A stretch of 64,000 bases of DNA, from contig NZ_CP101740.1 of assembly GCF_024496245.1 (NCBI RefSeq), positions 2,727,501-2,791,500 on the forward strand, read 5' to 3'. The stretch's first letter is position 1. Every line of letters starts with the position of its first letter. The stretch comes from Sphingomonas qomolangmaensis (GTDB lineage Bacteria > Pseudomonadota > Alphaproteobacteria > Sphingomonadales > Sphingomonadaceae). Shown here piece by piece: positions 7,282 to 15,644 of the stretch. The position numbers were made by a program, and so were the translations under genes. The notes beneath the pieces are model-generated. The model made no database searches and was not told the DNA's origin. It saw nothing but the letters and a program-made list of their open reading frames with translations.

Positions 7282-7840
7282 GGAAATCGAGCGGCTGGTG
7301 GTGCGGGTGCGCGCCGATACGCAAGGGTTCGCGCGCGACGTGGCCGAGATGCGTGGCAGCCTGGAGGGTCCGTTCGAGGCGGGGGTCGATCGCGCGGGGC
7401 GGGCGATCGAGACGGTGCTGCTGCGCGCGGTGCGATCGGGCAAATTGGGGTTCGACGACCTGGGCAAGGTGGCGCTGGGGGTGCTCGACCAGATCGCGGC
7501 GAGCGCGGTGCGCGGCGGGATCGGCGCGGCGCTGGGCGGGGGCGGAGGTGGGATCGGCGGGCTGGTGGGAGCGCTGGCGGGGCTGATTTCGGGTGCGCCG
7601 GGGCGCGCGACCGGCGGGCCGGTGAGCCCTGGGCGGGCCTATGTCGTTGGCGAGCGCGGGCCGGAATGGTTCGTGCCGACGGCGAGCGGGCGGGTCGAGA
7701 CCGGCGCGCCGGGGGGCGTGCGCGAGGTTCGGGTGTCGATTGCGGTGCATGCCGGGGCGGGCGAGGCACCCGCCGCGCTGGCGCGATCGGGGCGGCAGGT
7801 GGCGCGCGCGGTGAAAGCGGCGCTGGGGGGCGTGGAGTGA
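7274..7840 (+). CDS. Short tail tape measure protein (gp11-like)
   Basis: A 188-residue protein that would set tail length. It has a charged helical N-terminus (MDEEIERLVVRVRADTQGFA), a Gly-rich hydrophobic middle with GGIGAALGGGGGGIGGLVG near 82-100, and the conserved GRATGGPVSPGRAYVVGERGPEW module (about 110-135) seen at the end of many tape measures. It is slightly shorter than the RcGTA protein, implying a short tail. Overlaps gp10.1 by 8 bp. Confidence 0.85.
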   Translation: MDEEIERLVVRVRADTQGFARDVAEMRGSLEGPFEAGVDRAGRAIETVLLRAVRSGKLGFDDLGKVALGVLDQIAASAVRGGIGAALGGGGGGIGGLVGALAGLISGAPGRATGGPVSPGRAYVVGERGPEWFVPTASGRVETGAPGGVREVRVSIAVHAGAGEAPAALARSGRQVARAVKAALGGVE

Positions 7841-7846
7841 CGTGCT

Positions 7847-8045
7847 CCCCTCCCTGAAAGGGAGGGGTTGGGGGTGGGTCGGGTCCGGGGGGCACGACGA
7901 ACGCGCCACGCACCCTTTCCGTCGCGCGAGCAGCTACCCGCCGCCGACCCCTGAAAGCCAAGGGGGCAAGGAGGGGCTGCTTGGGTGGCCTGGGGGCTGG
8001 CAACTGGCCGACCCACCCCCGGCCCCTCCCTTGACCAGGGAGGGG
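7847..8045. repeat. About 200-bp element with inverted CCCCTCCC ends
   Basis: Left end CCCCTCCCTGAAAGGGAGGGG then GGGGGTGGGTCGG; right end is the inverse, CCGACCCACCCCC then CCCCTCCCTTGACCAGGGAGGGG. The interior of about 120 bp has no coding signal. It fills the only gap over 200 bp inside the GTA-like cluster, between the tape measure and the distal tail fusion. Confidence 0.82.
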
Positions 8046-8079
8046 AGGAAGAAGGGGCGGGGAAGAAGAAGGATACATC

Positions 8080-10353
8080 ATGGGACATTGGCTGGCGGCT
8101 GCGCGGGGGGTGCAGGCGGGGGGGACGGTTTCGCGCTTCGATCCGCGCTATTGGAGCGTCAATTTTCCGCGGCCGATGATGGCGAGCGTGGTCACGACCG
8201 CGGCCGATGCGCTGCGCGTCGATTGCGTATTCTATCGGCGCGGCGATCTGGCGGGGCTGATCTGGGAGAGCGAAGACACGCATGATCATCCGCTGCTGCG
8301 ATACGAGACCGACCGCGATTATCGGCGGTGCCGGTTGCGGTTTCGCTGGCGGTCGGGGGGCGTCGTCGCGCTCGATGCGGTCAACGGCCCGACGCTGACG
8401 ATCGAGGGGCGCGATGCCGCGGGCGTGGCGCGCGCCTGGTATGTGCGGTTGTGGAATTATGCGGTCGGGTCGCCGGAAGATGCGATGGTCACGATCGATT
8501 TCGGTAATGTTGTCGGTGGTTATCGGCTGCCCGACGATGCCGATCCGGTGTTCGCGGGCGATGTCGACCGGATGTTCGTGTCGCTGGTGCCACCCGGGTT
8601 CGTCGAGGGCGACGAGGGGTTCATCGCGGCGAGCGAGGGCTGGGCCGAAGTGTCGGGCATCGCGTGCGAGGGATCGGGCAGCGTGCTGGCGATCGGCGAT
8701 TGCGTGGTGCCAGCGCACGACCTGCGGATCGCGGGGGGCTATGACGACAGCTATAACCTGACCCCGGCGCGATTGCTGCGCAACATGCTGCAGCTGGGCT
8801 ATCGCGGGCCGGTGATCCATTATGTCGGGATGAGCCATTATTTCCGGCTCGAGCCCGCAGGGGCGGGGCTGTATGTCAGCTTGGGCGGCGGGGTGCTCAA
8901 TGCGCCGACGCTGGCCTGGCATCGCGACTTTGCCGCGCGCGCGCACGCGCTTGGGTATGAAATCATCTGGTCGCTGAGCTATGAATTGTTCGACGCGCAT
9001 TGCTGGAACGACTGGAAGCAGCGTGATTTCACCGGCGCGCCGGCGCTGACCGGATGGGTGCCGCCGTCGACCTTGCTGTCGCCCGCCAATGCTGGGGCGA
9101 TGGGGTATTTGCAGCAGGTAGCGCAGGCATTCGTGGGGATCGCGGTCGCGGCGGGGATGCCGGTGCGGTTCCAGGTGGGCGAGCCGTGGTGGTGGGTGAC
9201 CCCCGGCGAGCGGCGACCGTGCTTGTATGACGATGCTGCAAGGGCGGCGCTGGGCGAGGCGGCGGTGATCGAGGATCTGCGCGCGCCGCTCGATGTCGGG
9301 CAGTTGGCGTTGCTTGATCGAGCGGGGGCGATGCTCGCCGCGTCGACCGCGGCATTGTGCGCGGCGGTGAAGGCGGTGGCACCCGATGCCGAGACCTTGC
9401 TGTTGGCGTATCTACCGACGGTGCTCGACGCACAGGCGCCCGAGGCCAAGCGCGCGAACCTGCCGGTCGGCTGGGCCAGGCCGGCGTTCGATGTGCTGCA
9501 GCTCGAGGATTATGACTGGGCGGCGACTGGCAATGCGGGGGCAAGTGCGCGCGGGGTGGCACTGGCGCAGGCGCGGCTTGGCTATCCGGTGGCCGAGCAA
9601 CATTATCTGAGCGGCTTCGTGCTGCGGCCCGAGGAAGCGCGGCAATGGCACGCGATCGACGCCGCCGCCGACGTCGCCAAGGCGCGCGGGGTGGCCGAGA
9701 CCTTTGTGTGGGCGCTGCCGCAGGTGCTGCGCGACGGATATCTGCATTTCGGGCAAGGGGAGGACGCGATGACGCCGTTCGACGACGTGCTGTTTCCGCT
9801 GGCGCTGGGGGCGCAATGCGAGGTCGCGCCCGAGCTTTCGACGATGGTGATGACGAGTGCCGGCGGGCATGAGCAGCGCAATGTCGGTTGGGCGCAGCCG
9901 CGCACCCGCTATGACGTCGGGCCGGGGGTGCGATCGGAGGAGGATATTGCCGCGTTGCTGGCGTTCTTCCGCGCGCGAATGGGGGCAGCGCGGGGGTTTC
10001 GGCTGCGCGATCCGTTCGATGCCGGGGCGACAGGCGAGCGGATCGGGACTGGCGACGGGCAGACGGTGCGCTTTGCGTTGGTCAAGCACTACGGCGAGAA
10101 TGTCCGGCGGATCACGCGGCCGGTGGCGGGCAGCGTGGTGCTGCGCGTCGGCGGGGTGGCGACGCAGGGCTTCAGCGTCGAGCCGGGGGGCTATGTGACG
10201 CTCGATGCCGCGCCGGCGGCGGGGATCGCGGTGGTGGCCGATTTCGCCTTCGACGTGGCCGTGCGGTTTGCAGAGGATGTGCTGCGCGTCAATCGTGCGA
10301 CGTTCCTGGCGGGCGAGGCGCCGTCGGTGCCGCTGGTCGAGATCCGCGAATGA
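8080..10353 (+). CDS. Fused TIM-barrel-like and DUF2460 distal tail protein (gp12-like C-terminus)
   Basis: A 757-residue protein. The C-terminal 190 or so residues (from about 565: TPFDDVLFPLALGAQ, RNVGWAQPRTRYDVGPG, FFRARMGAARGFRLRDPFDA) are the TIGR02217/DUF2460 family to which RcGTA gp12, the distal tail protein of about 200 residues, belongs. The first 215 residues are beta-rich and aromatic. Residues about 218-560 (GGYDDSYNLTPARLLRNMLQ, later PVRFQVGEPWWWV and VLQLEDYDWA) resemble glycosidase-like TIM barrels found in GTA and tail-sheath-like proteins. GAAGAAGGA precedes the ATG. The stop overlaps gp13 (ATGA). Whether the barrel binds sugar or is structural cannot be told. Confidence 0.8.
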   Translation: MGHWLAAARGVQAGGTVSRFDPRYWSVNFPRPMMASVVTTAADALRVDCVFYRRGDLAGLIWESEDTHDHPLLRYETDRDYRRCRLRFRWRSGGVVALDAVNGPTLTIEGRDAAGVARAWYVRLWNYAVGSPEDAMVTIDFGNVVGGYRLPDDADPVFAGDVDRMFVSLVPPGFVEGDEGFIAASEGWAEVSGIACEGSGSVLAIGDCVVPAHDLRIAGGYDDSYNLTPARLLRNMLQLGYRGPVIHYVGMSHYFRLEPAGAGLYVSLGGGVLNAPTLAWHRDFAARAHALGYEIIWSLSYELFDAHCWNDWKQRDFTGAPALTGWVPPSTLLSPANAGAMGYLQQVAQAFVGIAVAAGMPVRFQVGEPWWWVTPGERRPCLYDDAARAALGEAAVIEDLRAPLDVGQLALLDRAGAMLAASTAALCAAVKAVAPDAETLLLAYLPTVLDAQAPEAKRANLPVGWARPAFDVLQLEDYDWAATGNAGASARGVALAQARLGYPVAEQHYLSGFVLRPEEARQWHAIDAAADVAKARGVAETFVWALPQVLRDGYLHFGQGEDAMTPFDDVLFPLALGAQCEVAPELSTMVMTSAGGHEQRNVGWAQPRTRYDVGPGVRSEEDIAALLAFFRARMGAARGFRLRDPFDAGATGERIGTGDGQTVRFALVKHYGENVRRITRPVAGSVVLRVGGVATQGFSVEPGGYVTLDAAPAAGIAVVADFAFDVAVRFAEDVLRVNRATFLAGEAPSVPLVEIRE

Positions 10354-11150
10354 GCTGGCTGCAGGAAAGCTGCACCACGATCGCCTTTTGCTGGCGGGTC
10401 GAGCGGCGCGACGGGGTGGCGATCGGGCTGACCTCGCATGATCGCGACCTGCTGGTCGAGGGGCTGGTGCATCGCGCCGCGCCGGGGATCGTGCCTTCGG
10501 CGATCCGGCGGAGCGACGGGCTCGATGTCGATAGCATGGAGGTGGCCGGCGTGCTGAACCATGCGGCGATCGGCGAGGTCGATTTGCTTGCCGGGCGATG
10601 GGACGGCGCGCGGGTGGCGCTGTTCGCGGTCGATTGGACCGATCCGTCGCGACGGGTGGCGCTGGGCGAGGGGATGATCGGCGCGATCGAGACCGGCGAT
10701 GGCAGCTTCAGCGCCGAATTGCGCGGAGCGAGCGCGGCGCTCGAGCGGCCGGTGTGCGAGGTGACCTCGCCCGAATGCCGCGCCGAGCTGGGCGACAAGA
10801 GATGTCGGGTGGCGATGGCGGGGCGGCGCAGCTTTGCGCGGGTGGTGGCGAGCGCGGGCAATGCGGTGACGCTGGATGCTGCGGGCGAGGGGCTGGGGAG
10901 CGGGCTGCTGCGCTGGTTCGGCGGCGAGAATTGCGGGCTGGAGGATGCGATCGATACCGCCGCGGGCGCGGTGGTGACGCTTCGCCACGCGCCGCGGCTG
11001 GCGGTGGCGGCGGGCGATCTGGTCGAGTTGATCGAGGGGTGCGACAAAAGGTTGGAGACCTGTGCCGGGCGGTTCGGCAACGCGGCGAATTTCCAGGGCG
11101 AGCCGTTCCTGCCGGGGGTCGATTTGCTGACGCGGTATCCGGGGGCATGA
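10350..11150 (+). CDS. DUF2163 tail hub protein (gp13-like)
   Basis: Forms the hub at the end of the tail. It is 266 residues and clearly DUF2163: N-terminal CWRVERRDGVAIGLTSHDRDL and C-terminal RFGNAANFQGEPFLPG. Cys143, Cys152, Cys231 and Cys238 are set in the conserved pattern (PEC, KRC, GCDKR, ETC) that could hold a metal or Fe-S cluster, as reported for the RcGTA hub. Overlaps its neighbours by 4 bp on both sides. Confidence 0.9.
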   Translation: MSWLQESCTTIAFCWRVERRDGVAIGLTSHDRDLLVEGLVHRAAPGIVPSAIRRSDGLDVDSMEVAGVLNHAAIGEVDLLAGRWDGARVALFAVDWTDPSRRVALGEGMIGAIETGDGSFSAELRGASAALERPVCEVTSPECRAELGDKRCRVAMAGRRSFARVVASAGNAVTLDAAGEGLGSGLLRWFGGENCGLEDAIDTAAGAVVTLRHAPRLAVAAGDLVELIEGCDKRLETCAGRFGNAANFQGEPFLPGVDLLTRYPGA

Positions 11151-11578
11151 GCGCGGTCGCGGCGGCGGCGCGCGCATTGGTGGGGGCGCGGTTCCGGTTG
11201 CACGGGCGTGATCCGGCGATGGGGCTCGATTGCGTGGGGGTGGTGGCGGCGGCGTTGGCGCGGGCTGGGGCGCAGGTCACGGTGCCGCAGGGCTATGCGA
11301 TGCGGACGGGGGATGCCGATCGGGTGGCGATGCTGATCGCCCGCGCGGGGCTGGTGCGGGTCGAGCGCATGGCGGCGGGCGATGTGGTGCTGGTGCGTAG
11401 CGGGCCGGGGCAATTGCATCTGGGGGTGTGGACCGGCGCGGGGCTGGTGCATGCCGATGCGCATTTGCGGCGGGTGGTCGAGCGGCCGGGGGCGGTGGCC
11501 TGGCCGGTGGTGGGGGTGTTTCGGTGGGGTGGGGCGACCGCGAGTGCGGTCGCTGCACCCTCACCCAGCTCCGACTAG
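11147..11578 (+). CDS. NlpC/P60 peptidoglycan peptidase (gp14-like)
   Basis: A cysteine peptidase of the tail tip, expected to open the cell wall for DNA entry. It is 143 residues. The catalytic Cys29 is in GLDCVGVV, His91 in QLHLGVW, and a third polar residue His103 in LVHAD, the usual NlpC/P60 triad. ATG overlaps the gp13 stop. Residues from about 130 to the end (ASAVAAPSPSSD) are encoded by a repeat beginning at 11534 and are not part of the fold. Confidence 0.88.
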   Translation: MSAVAAAARALVGARFRLHGRDPAMGLDCVGVVAAALARAGAQVTVPQGYAMRTGDADRVAMLIARAGLVRVERMAAGDVVLVRSGPGQLHLGVWTGAGLVHADAHLRRVVERPGAVAWPVVGVFRWGGATASAVAAPSPSSD

Positions 11579-11636
11579 GGCCGCGTGAAGGACGCGACCC
11601 AAGTCTGCGCAACCCTCTCCCGCTCGCGGGAGAGGG
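11534..11636. repeat. Palindromic repeat between gp14 and gp15
   Basis: Two hairpins: GCGACCGC/GCGGTCGC (11534-11553) inside the end of gp14, and an 11-bp stem CCCTCTCCCGC/GCGGGAGAGGG (11613-11636) 14 bp before the gp15-like start. The intervening text ends the gp14 reading frame. Confidence 0.8.
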
Positions 11637-11650
11637 AATGGGGGGATATT

Positions 11651-13771
11651 ATGGCTACGTTGGTGCTGACGACGGTGGGCGGGTTGCTCGGCGGGCCGGT
11701 GGGGGGTGCGATCGGGGCGCTGGTGGGGCGGTCGATCGATGGGGTGTTGCTGCGGCCGGGGCGGCGCGAGGGGCCAAGGCTCAGCGAGCTGGCGGTGCAG
11801 ACCTCCTCCTATGGCGCGCAGGTGCCGCGATTGTTCGGGACGATCCGGGTGGCGGGCAGCGTAATCTGGTCGACCGAGCTGATCGAGACGCGCACCAGCG
11901 AGGGGGGCGGCAAGGGGCGGCCGGGTAGCGTGCAATATAGCTATGCCGCGTCGTTCGCGGTGCTGTTGTCGGCTCGGGCGCTGCTGGGGGTGAAGCGGAT
12001 CTGGGCCGATGGCAAATTGCTGCGCGGGGCGGCGGGGGACTTCAAGGCGGCGACCGGGTTCCGGCTGCACCTGGGCGATTCCGACCAGCCGGTCGATCCG
12101 CTGATCGCCGGCGCGGTGGGGGCGGCGCAGTGTCCGGCGTGGCGCGGTCATGCCTATGCGGTGTTCGAGCAGTTGCAGCTCGCCGATTTCGGCAACCGGA
12201 TTCCGTCGCTGACCTTCGAGGTCGAGGCCGATGTCGGGCCGGTTACCGTGGGGGCGGTGGCGGGGGCGCTTGGCGAGGTGGGCAGCGAGGCGCTGGTGCC
12301 GGTGCTGGACGGGTTTTCGGCGCATGGCGGGTCGACGCGCGCGGTGCTCGAGACGCTGGCCGGGGCGACGGGGGCGTGGTTCGCGCCGGTCGGCGACGGT
12401 ATCGCGATGCGCGGCGGCGTCGGGGCGGCGCGCGACGTGGCGGACGACGGGGTGGGCGGTGCGCGCGCGGCGCGGTCGATCGCCGCCGCCGACCAGGCGC
12501 CGCGGGTGCTGACGATCGGCCATTACGACGCGGCGCGCGACTATCAGGCGGGGTTGCAGCGCGCGTCGCGGCCGGGGGCGGGAACGCGCGAGCTGCATCT
12601 GGAATTGCCCGCGGTGCTCGACGCCGCGACCGCCAAGCAGGTCGCGGCGGCGATGCTGGCGCGCGCCGATTCGGAGCGCGGGCGGCGGCGGGTGGCGCTG
12701 GGATGGGACGCGCTCGACATCGCGCCGGGCGACCGCGTGCGGGTCGCGGGCGAGGACGGGTTGTGGCGGGTCGCCGAATGGGCGCTCGAGGGCAATGGCG
12801 TGATGCTCGAGCTGGCGCCGATCGTGGTAGCGAGCGCGCGTGCTTCGGCGTCGTCGGGCGCGGTCGTCGCGGCACCCGACCGGGTGCATGGCGCGACGGT
12901 GCTGGTCGCCGCCGAGCTGCCGCCGGGCGACGGCGCGCTGCTGGCGCAGCCGCGGGTGACGATCGTCGCGGGCGGCATCGGGGCCGGGTGGCGATCGGCG
13001 ACGCTGATGCTGGCGAATCCGGCGGGCGAATGGACGGTGGCGGGGACGACTCGCGCGCCGGGGGTGATCGGTACGATAGTGGACGCGCCGCGGCCGGCGC
13101 GCGCGACGATCGAGGATCGCGCGCAGTCGATCCTGGTCGAGCTGGCGCATGGCGAGATGCTGTTGCGGCATGCCGATCGCGGGGCGCTCGATCGCGGGGC
13201 CAATCTGGCGCTGGTGGGGGACGAATTGATCCAGTTCGGTGCGGCGGTGCAGGAAAGCGCGCGGCGCTGGCGGCTGTCGCGGCTGTGGCGCGGGCGGCTG
13301 GGAACCGAGGGGGCGATCGCGGGGCACGCGCCGGGTGAGCGGTTCGCGCTGCTGGCGCCCGAGAGCGTGGTGACGATCGACCTGCCGCTGTCGGCGATCG
13401 GCGGGACGATCCGGGTGGGCGCAGTGGGGATCGCTGATGCAGCCCCGGTCGAGCTCGTCGTGCCGGTGACGGGGGCGTCGGTGGTGCCCCCCGCGCCGGT
13501 GCATCTGCGGGCGCGAGCGAACGGCGGCGGCGTCGCGCTGCGCTGGACGCGGCGGAGCCGGGCGGGGTGGCGCTGGATCGACGGGGTCGATGCGCCGCTC
13601 GCCGAGGAGGCCGAGCGCTATGTCGTGCGCGTGGCCGGTGCCGAGCTCGCGACGAGCGCTCCCGAGGCGGTGGTCGTGGCGCCAGCAGAGGGGTGGCGCG
13701 CCAGGATCGCGCAGGTGGGAACCATCGGCGCCTCCAGCCCCAGCGAAATCAGCCAAGGAGATATGCGATGA
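11651..13771 (+). CDS. Shortened gp15-like host-contact/baseplate protein
   Basis: A 706-residue protein. The start MATLVLTTVGGLLGGPVGGA, followed by GSVIWSTELIETRT after YGAQVPRLFGTIRVAG, is the hallmark of GTA gp15 (megatron). A phage-tail_3-like middle and a C-terminal beta domain (HLRARANGGGVALRWTRRSRAGW) follow. It is roughly half the length of RcGTA gp15 and I see no TIM-barrel segment in it; such a segment is instead in the 8080-10353 protein. A GGGGGGA ribosome site lies before ATG 11651. The last codons overlap the next gene (ATGA). Confidence 0.85.
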   Translation: MATLVLTTVGGLLGGPVGGAIGALVGRSIDGVLLRPGRREGPRLSELAVQTSSYGAQVPRLFGTIRVAGSVIWSTELIETRTSEGGGKGRPGSVQYSYAASFAVLLSARALLGVKRIWADGKLLRGAAGDFKAATGFRLHLGDSDQPVDPLIAGAVGAAQCPAWRGHAYAVFEQLQLADFGNRIPSLTFEVEADVGPVTVGAVAGALGEVGSEALVPVLDGFSAHGGSTRAVLETLAGATGAWFAPVGDGIAMRGGVGAARDVADDGVGGARAARSIAAADQAPRVLTIGHYDAARDYQAGLQRASRPGAGTRELHLELPAVLDAATAKQVAAAMLARADSERGRRRVALGWDALDIAPGDRVRVAGEDGLWRVAEWALEGNGVMLELAPIVVASARASASSGAVVAAPDRVHGATVLVAAELPPGDGALLAQPRVTIVAGGIGAGWRSATLMLANPAGEWTVAGTTRAPGVIGTIVDAPRPARATIEDRAQSILVELAHGEMLLRHADRGALDRGANLALVGDELIQFGAAVQESARRWRLSRLWRGRLGTEGAIAGHAPGERFALLAPESVVTIDLPLSAIGGTIRVGAVGIADAAPVELVVPVTGASVVPPAPVHLRARANGGGVALRWTRRSRAGWRWIDGVDAPLAEEAERYVVRVAGAELATSAPEAVVVAPAEGWRARIAQVGTIGASSPSEISQGDMR

Positions 13772-14274
13772 CCGACGATTCGACCGACCGGCTGGGCTTG
13801 CCGTTGCTCCATGCGGGGCAGGCGCAAAAGGAGATCACGCATAACGAGGCGCTGGTGCTGCTCGATATGATCGTCGCGGCGGCGGTGGTGGCGGTCGGTA
13901 CGCTGGTGCCGCCGGTCGATCCCGTGCCGGGCGAATGCTGGATCGTGGGGTCGGGCGCGAGCGGGGCATGGGCGGGGAACGACGGGTCGCTCGCCGGCTG
14001 GACGGCCAATGGATGGCGCTGCGCGGCGCCGCGCGAGGGGATGCGCGCATGGTCGATCGCCGACGCCAGCGAGGTGGTTTATTGTGGCGGCATCTGGGTG
14101 GTCGGCGAGGTGACTGGTGCTGCCTTGCGGATCGATGGGCAACAGGTGGTGGGGCCGCGCGAACCCGCGATCGATGGGCCCGCCGGTGGCGAAACGATCG
14201 ACCTGCAAGCCCGGGTTGCGGTGGACAACGTGCTGGCGGCGCTGCGCGCTCATGGTTTGATCGCAACGGCTTAA
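13768..14274 (+). CDS. DUF2793 domain protein at the end of the GTA-like cluster
   Basis: A 168-residue protein with the DUF2793 signature: GLPLLHAGQAQKEITHNEAL near the N-terminus, then VPGECWIVGSGASGAWAGNDG and the GWRCAAPREGMRAWSIADAS block. DUF2793 occurs in tail or fibre-type proteins of alphaproteobacterial phages and GTAs; its exact role is unknown. ATG overlaps the gp15 stop. It is the last gene before the ompA promoter region, so the cluster ends here. Confidence 0.82.
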   Translation: MTDDSTDRLGLPLLHAGQAQKEITHNEALVLLDMIVAAAVVAVGTLVPPVDPVPGECWIVGSGASGAWAGNDGSLAGWTANGWRCAAPREGMRAWSIADASEVVYCGGIWVVGEVTGAALRIDGQQVVGPREPAIDGPAGGETIDLQARVAVDNVLAALRAHGLIATA

Positions 14275-14311
14275 ACTGTGTCGTTCCAGCAACAGTCGAG
14301 CTTTTGTTTCG

Positions 14312-14339
14312 CTTGCCCTGAAACCAACCCGAGTATAGG
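14312..14339 (+). promoter_or_regulatory. Candidate ompA promoter
   Basis: CTTGCC and TATAGG are separated by 16 bp, 44 bp before the ompA start codon, in an AT-richer stretch than the surroundings. Resembles an alphaproteobacterial housekeeping promoter; pattern match only. Confidence 0.35.
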
Positions 14340-14383
14340 GAGTTTGCGCTGTCCGTAGTGACAACCGAGAAAGGGGATTTTTT

Positions 14384-15487
14384 ATGCGGAAGATTGCCGT
14401 AGCAGTGGCGCTTGCGTCCACCGCACTGAGCACTCCCGTCCTGGCCCGCGATGGTGCGTGGTATGTGGGCGTAGAGGGCGGTGCAATGATCGTCGAGGAC
14501 TTCGAGTTCGACCTCGCCGACACTGACACCAACGTGCTGACCACCGATTCGGCCTATGGCTGGGACGTTGACGCACTGGTGGGTTATGACTTCGGGGCGT
14601 TCCGCCTCGAAACCGAAGTCGGCTATCGCCGTGCGAATGCCGACGCGCATCAGACTTCGGTCGCGCTCGCAGGCCTTCCTGCTGGCAACTACGAAGGTGC
14701 CGGCGCAAACGGTCGCGCATCGGCGCTTAGCTTCATGGTCAACGGCCTTCTGGACTTCGGTCCCGACGACGGCATCCAGGGCTTCGTCGGCGGTGGTGCC
14801 GGTGTGGCACGCGTGAAGTTCGAAGATTACGGTATCGGTACCGTCAATCTGCTGGACGACAGCGACACCGTGTTCGCATGGCAGGCACTGGCGGGCGTCC
14901 GCGCTCCGCTGAGCGAAAATGTCGACGTCTCGCTGAAGTATCGTTTCTTCAACGCAGACAACGTCAACGTGATCGCAAACACGGGCGCTTCGCTCGATAC
15001 GCGGTTCCGTTCGCACAGCATCCTGGGCGGTCTGATCTTCAACTTCGGCGAGCCTACCCCGCCGCCGCCGCCGCCTCCCCCGCCGCCCCCGCCGCCTCCT
15101 CCCCCGCCGCCGCCTGAAGCGCCGGTCGAGCAGGTCTGCACCCCTGGGCCGTACATCGTGTTCTTCGAGTGGGATCGCTCGGACATCACGCCGGAAGCGT
15201 CGAGCATCCTCGACAACGCCGTGTCGGCCTATCAGAGCTGCGGTAACGCGCAGGTCATGCTTGCCGGTCACGCCGATAAGTCGGGTGCCGCTTCGTACAA
15301 CGTCGGTCTGTCGCAGCGTCGCGCTGATGCGGTCCGTTCGTACCTGTCGGGCCGTGGTATCGCAGATACCGCGATCTCGACCGAAGCATTCGGTGAAGCA
15401 CAGCCCCGCGTCGACACCGCCGATGGTGTGCGCGAGCTGCAGAACCGTCGCGTGGAAGTCACGTACGGTCCTGGCGCCGGCATGTAA
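14384..15487 (+). CDS. OmpA family outer membrane protein
   Basis: A 367-residue porin-like protein that ties the outer membrane to peptidoglycan. A signal peptide covers residues 1-21 (cleavage after PVLA). An eight-strand OmpA-like barrel runs from about 22 to 222 with alternating polar and hydrophobic strands. A run of about 20 prolines (224-244) forms the linker. The OmpA_C domain is at 255-365 (FFEWDRSDITPEAS, GHADKSGAASYNVGLSQRRA, FGEAQPRV, NRRVEVTYG). Codon choice is less GC-extreme than its neighbours, suggesting high expression. A strong terminator follows. Confidence 0.94.
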   Translation: MRKIAVAVALASTALSTPVLARDGAWYVGVEGGAMIVEDFEFDLADTDTNVLTTDSAYGWDVDALVGYDFGAFRLETEVGYRRANADAHQTSVALAGLPAGNYEGAGANGRASALSFMVNGLLDFGPDDGIQGFVGGGAGVARVKFEDYGIGTVNLLDDSDTVFAWQALAGVRAPLSENVDVSLKYRFFNADNVNVIANTGASLDTRFRSHSILGGLIFNFGEPTPPPPPPPPPPPPPPPPPPPEAPVEQVCTPGPYIVFFEWDRSDITPEASSILDNAVSAYQSCGNAQVMLAGHADKSGAASYNVGLSQRRADAVRSYLSGRGIADTAISTEAFGEAQPRVDTADGVRELQNRRVEVTYGPGAGM

Positions 15488-15495
15488 TTGCCAGT

Positions 15496-15516
15496 TTCCC
15501 TGGAGTTTCCAGGGAA
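15496..15516. promoter_or_regulatory. Hairpin after ompA
   Basis: A 9-bp stem TTCCCTGGA/TCCAGGGAA with a GTT loop 8 bp after the stop codon, with no T-run. It may protect the 3' end of the ompA mRNA ahead of the terminator at 15531. Confidence 0.5.
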
Positions 15517-15530
15517 GCGACCAGAAAATC

Positions 15531-15563
15531 GGGGAGGTCGGGCAACCGGCCTTCCCTTTTTTT
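15531..15563 (+). terminator. Intrinsic terminator of ompA
   Basis: An 11-bp stem (GGGGAGGTCGG with CCGGCCTTCCC, two wobble pairs), a GCAA tetraloop and seven T bases directly after. Textbook intrinsic terminator for the plus strand. Confidence 0.88.
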
Positions 15564-15644
15564 GTTCGGAGCCCGCGAAGCCGCTGCCTGCGCGGGCTTT
15601 CGTCACCCCTAGCGCTCGCCGCGCGGGCGTCGTAATGCGCGGCG

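Noticed and set aside
1..14274. Ordinary temperate prophage
   Set aside because: No integrase, repressor, replication, lysis-holin or att-like direct repeats are seen, and the gene set and order are GTA-like. The left flank is not visible, so this is not final.
15055..15115. CCG/CCC-rich tract that could be read as a sequencing artefact or a tandem repeat array
   Set aside because: It encodes the normal proline-rich linker between the barrel and OmpA_C domains and keeps the frame.
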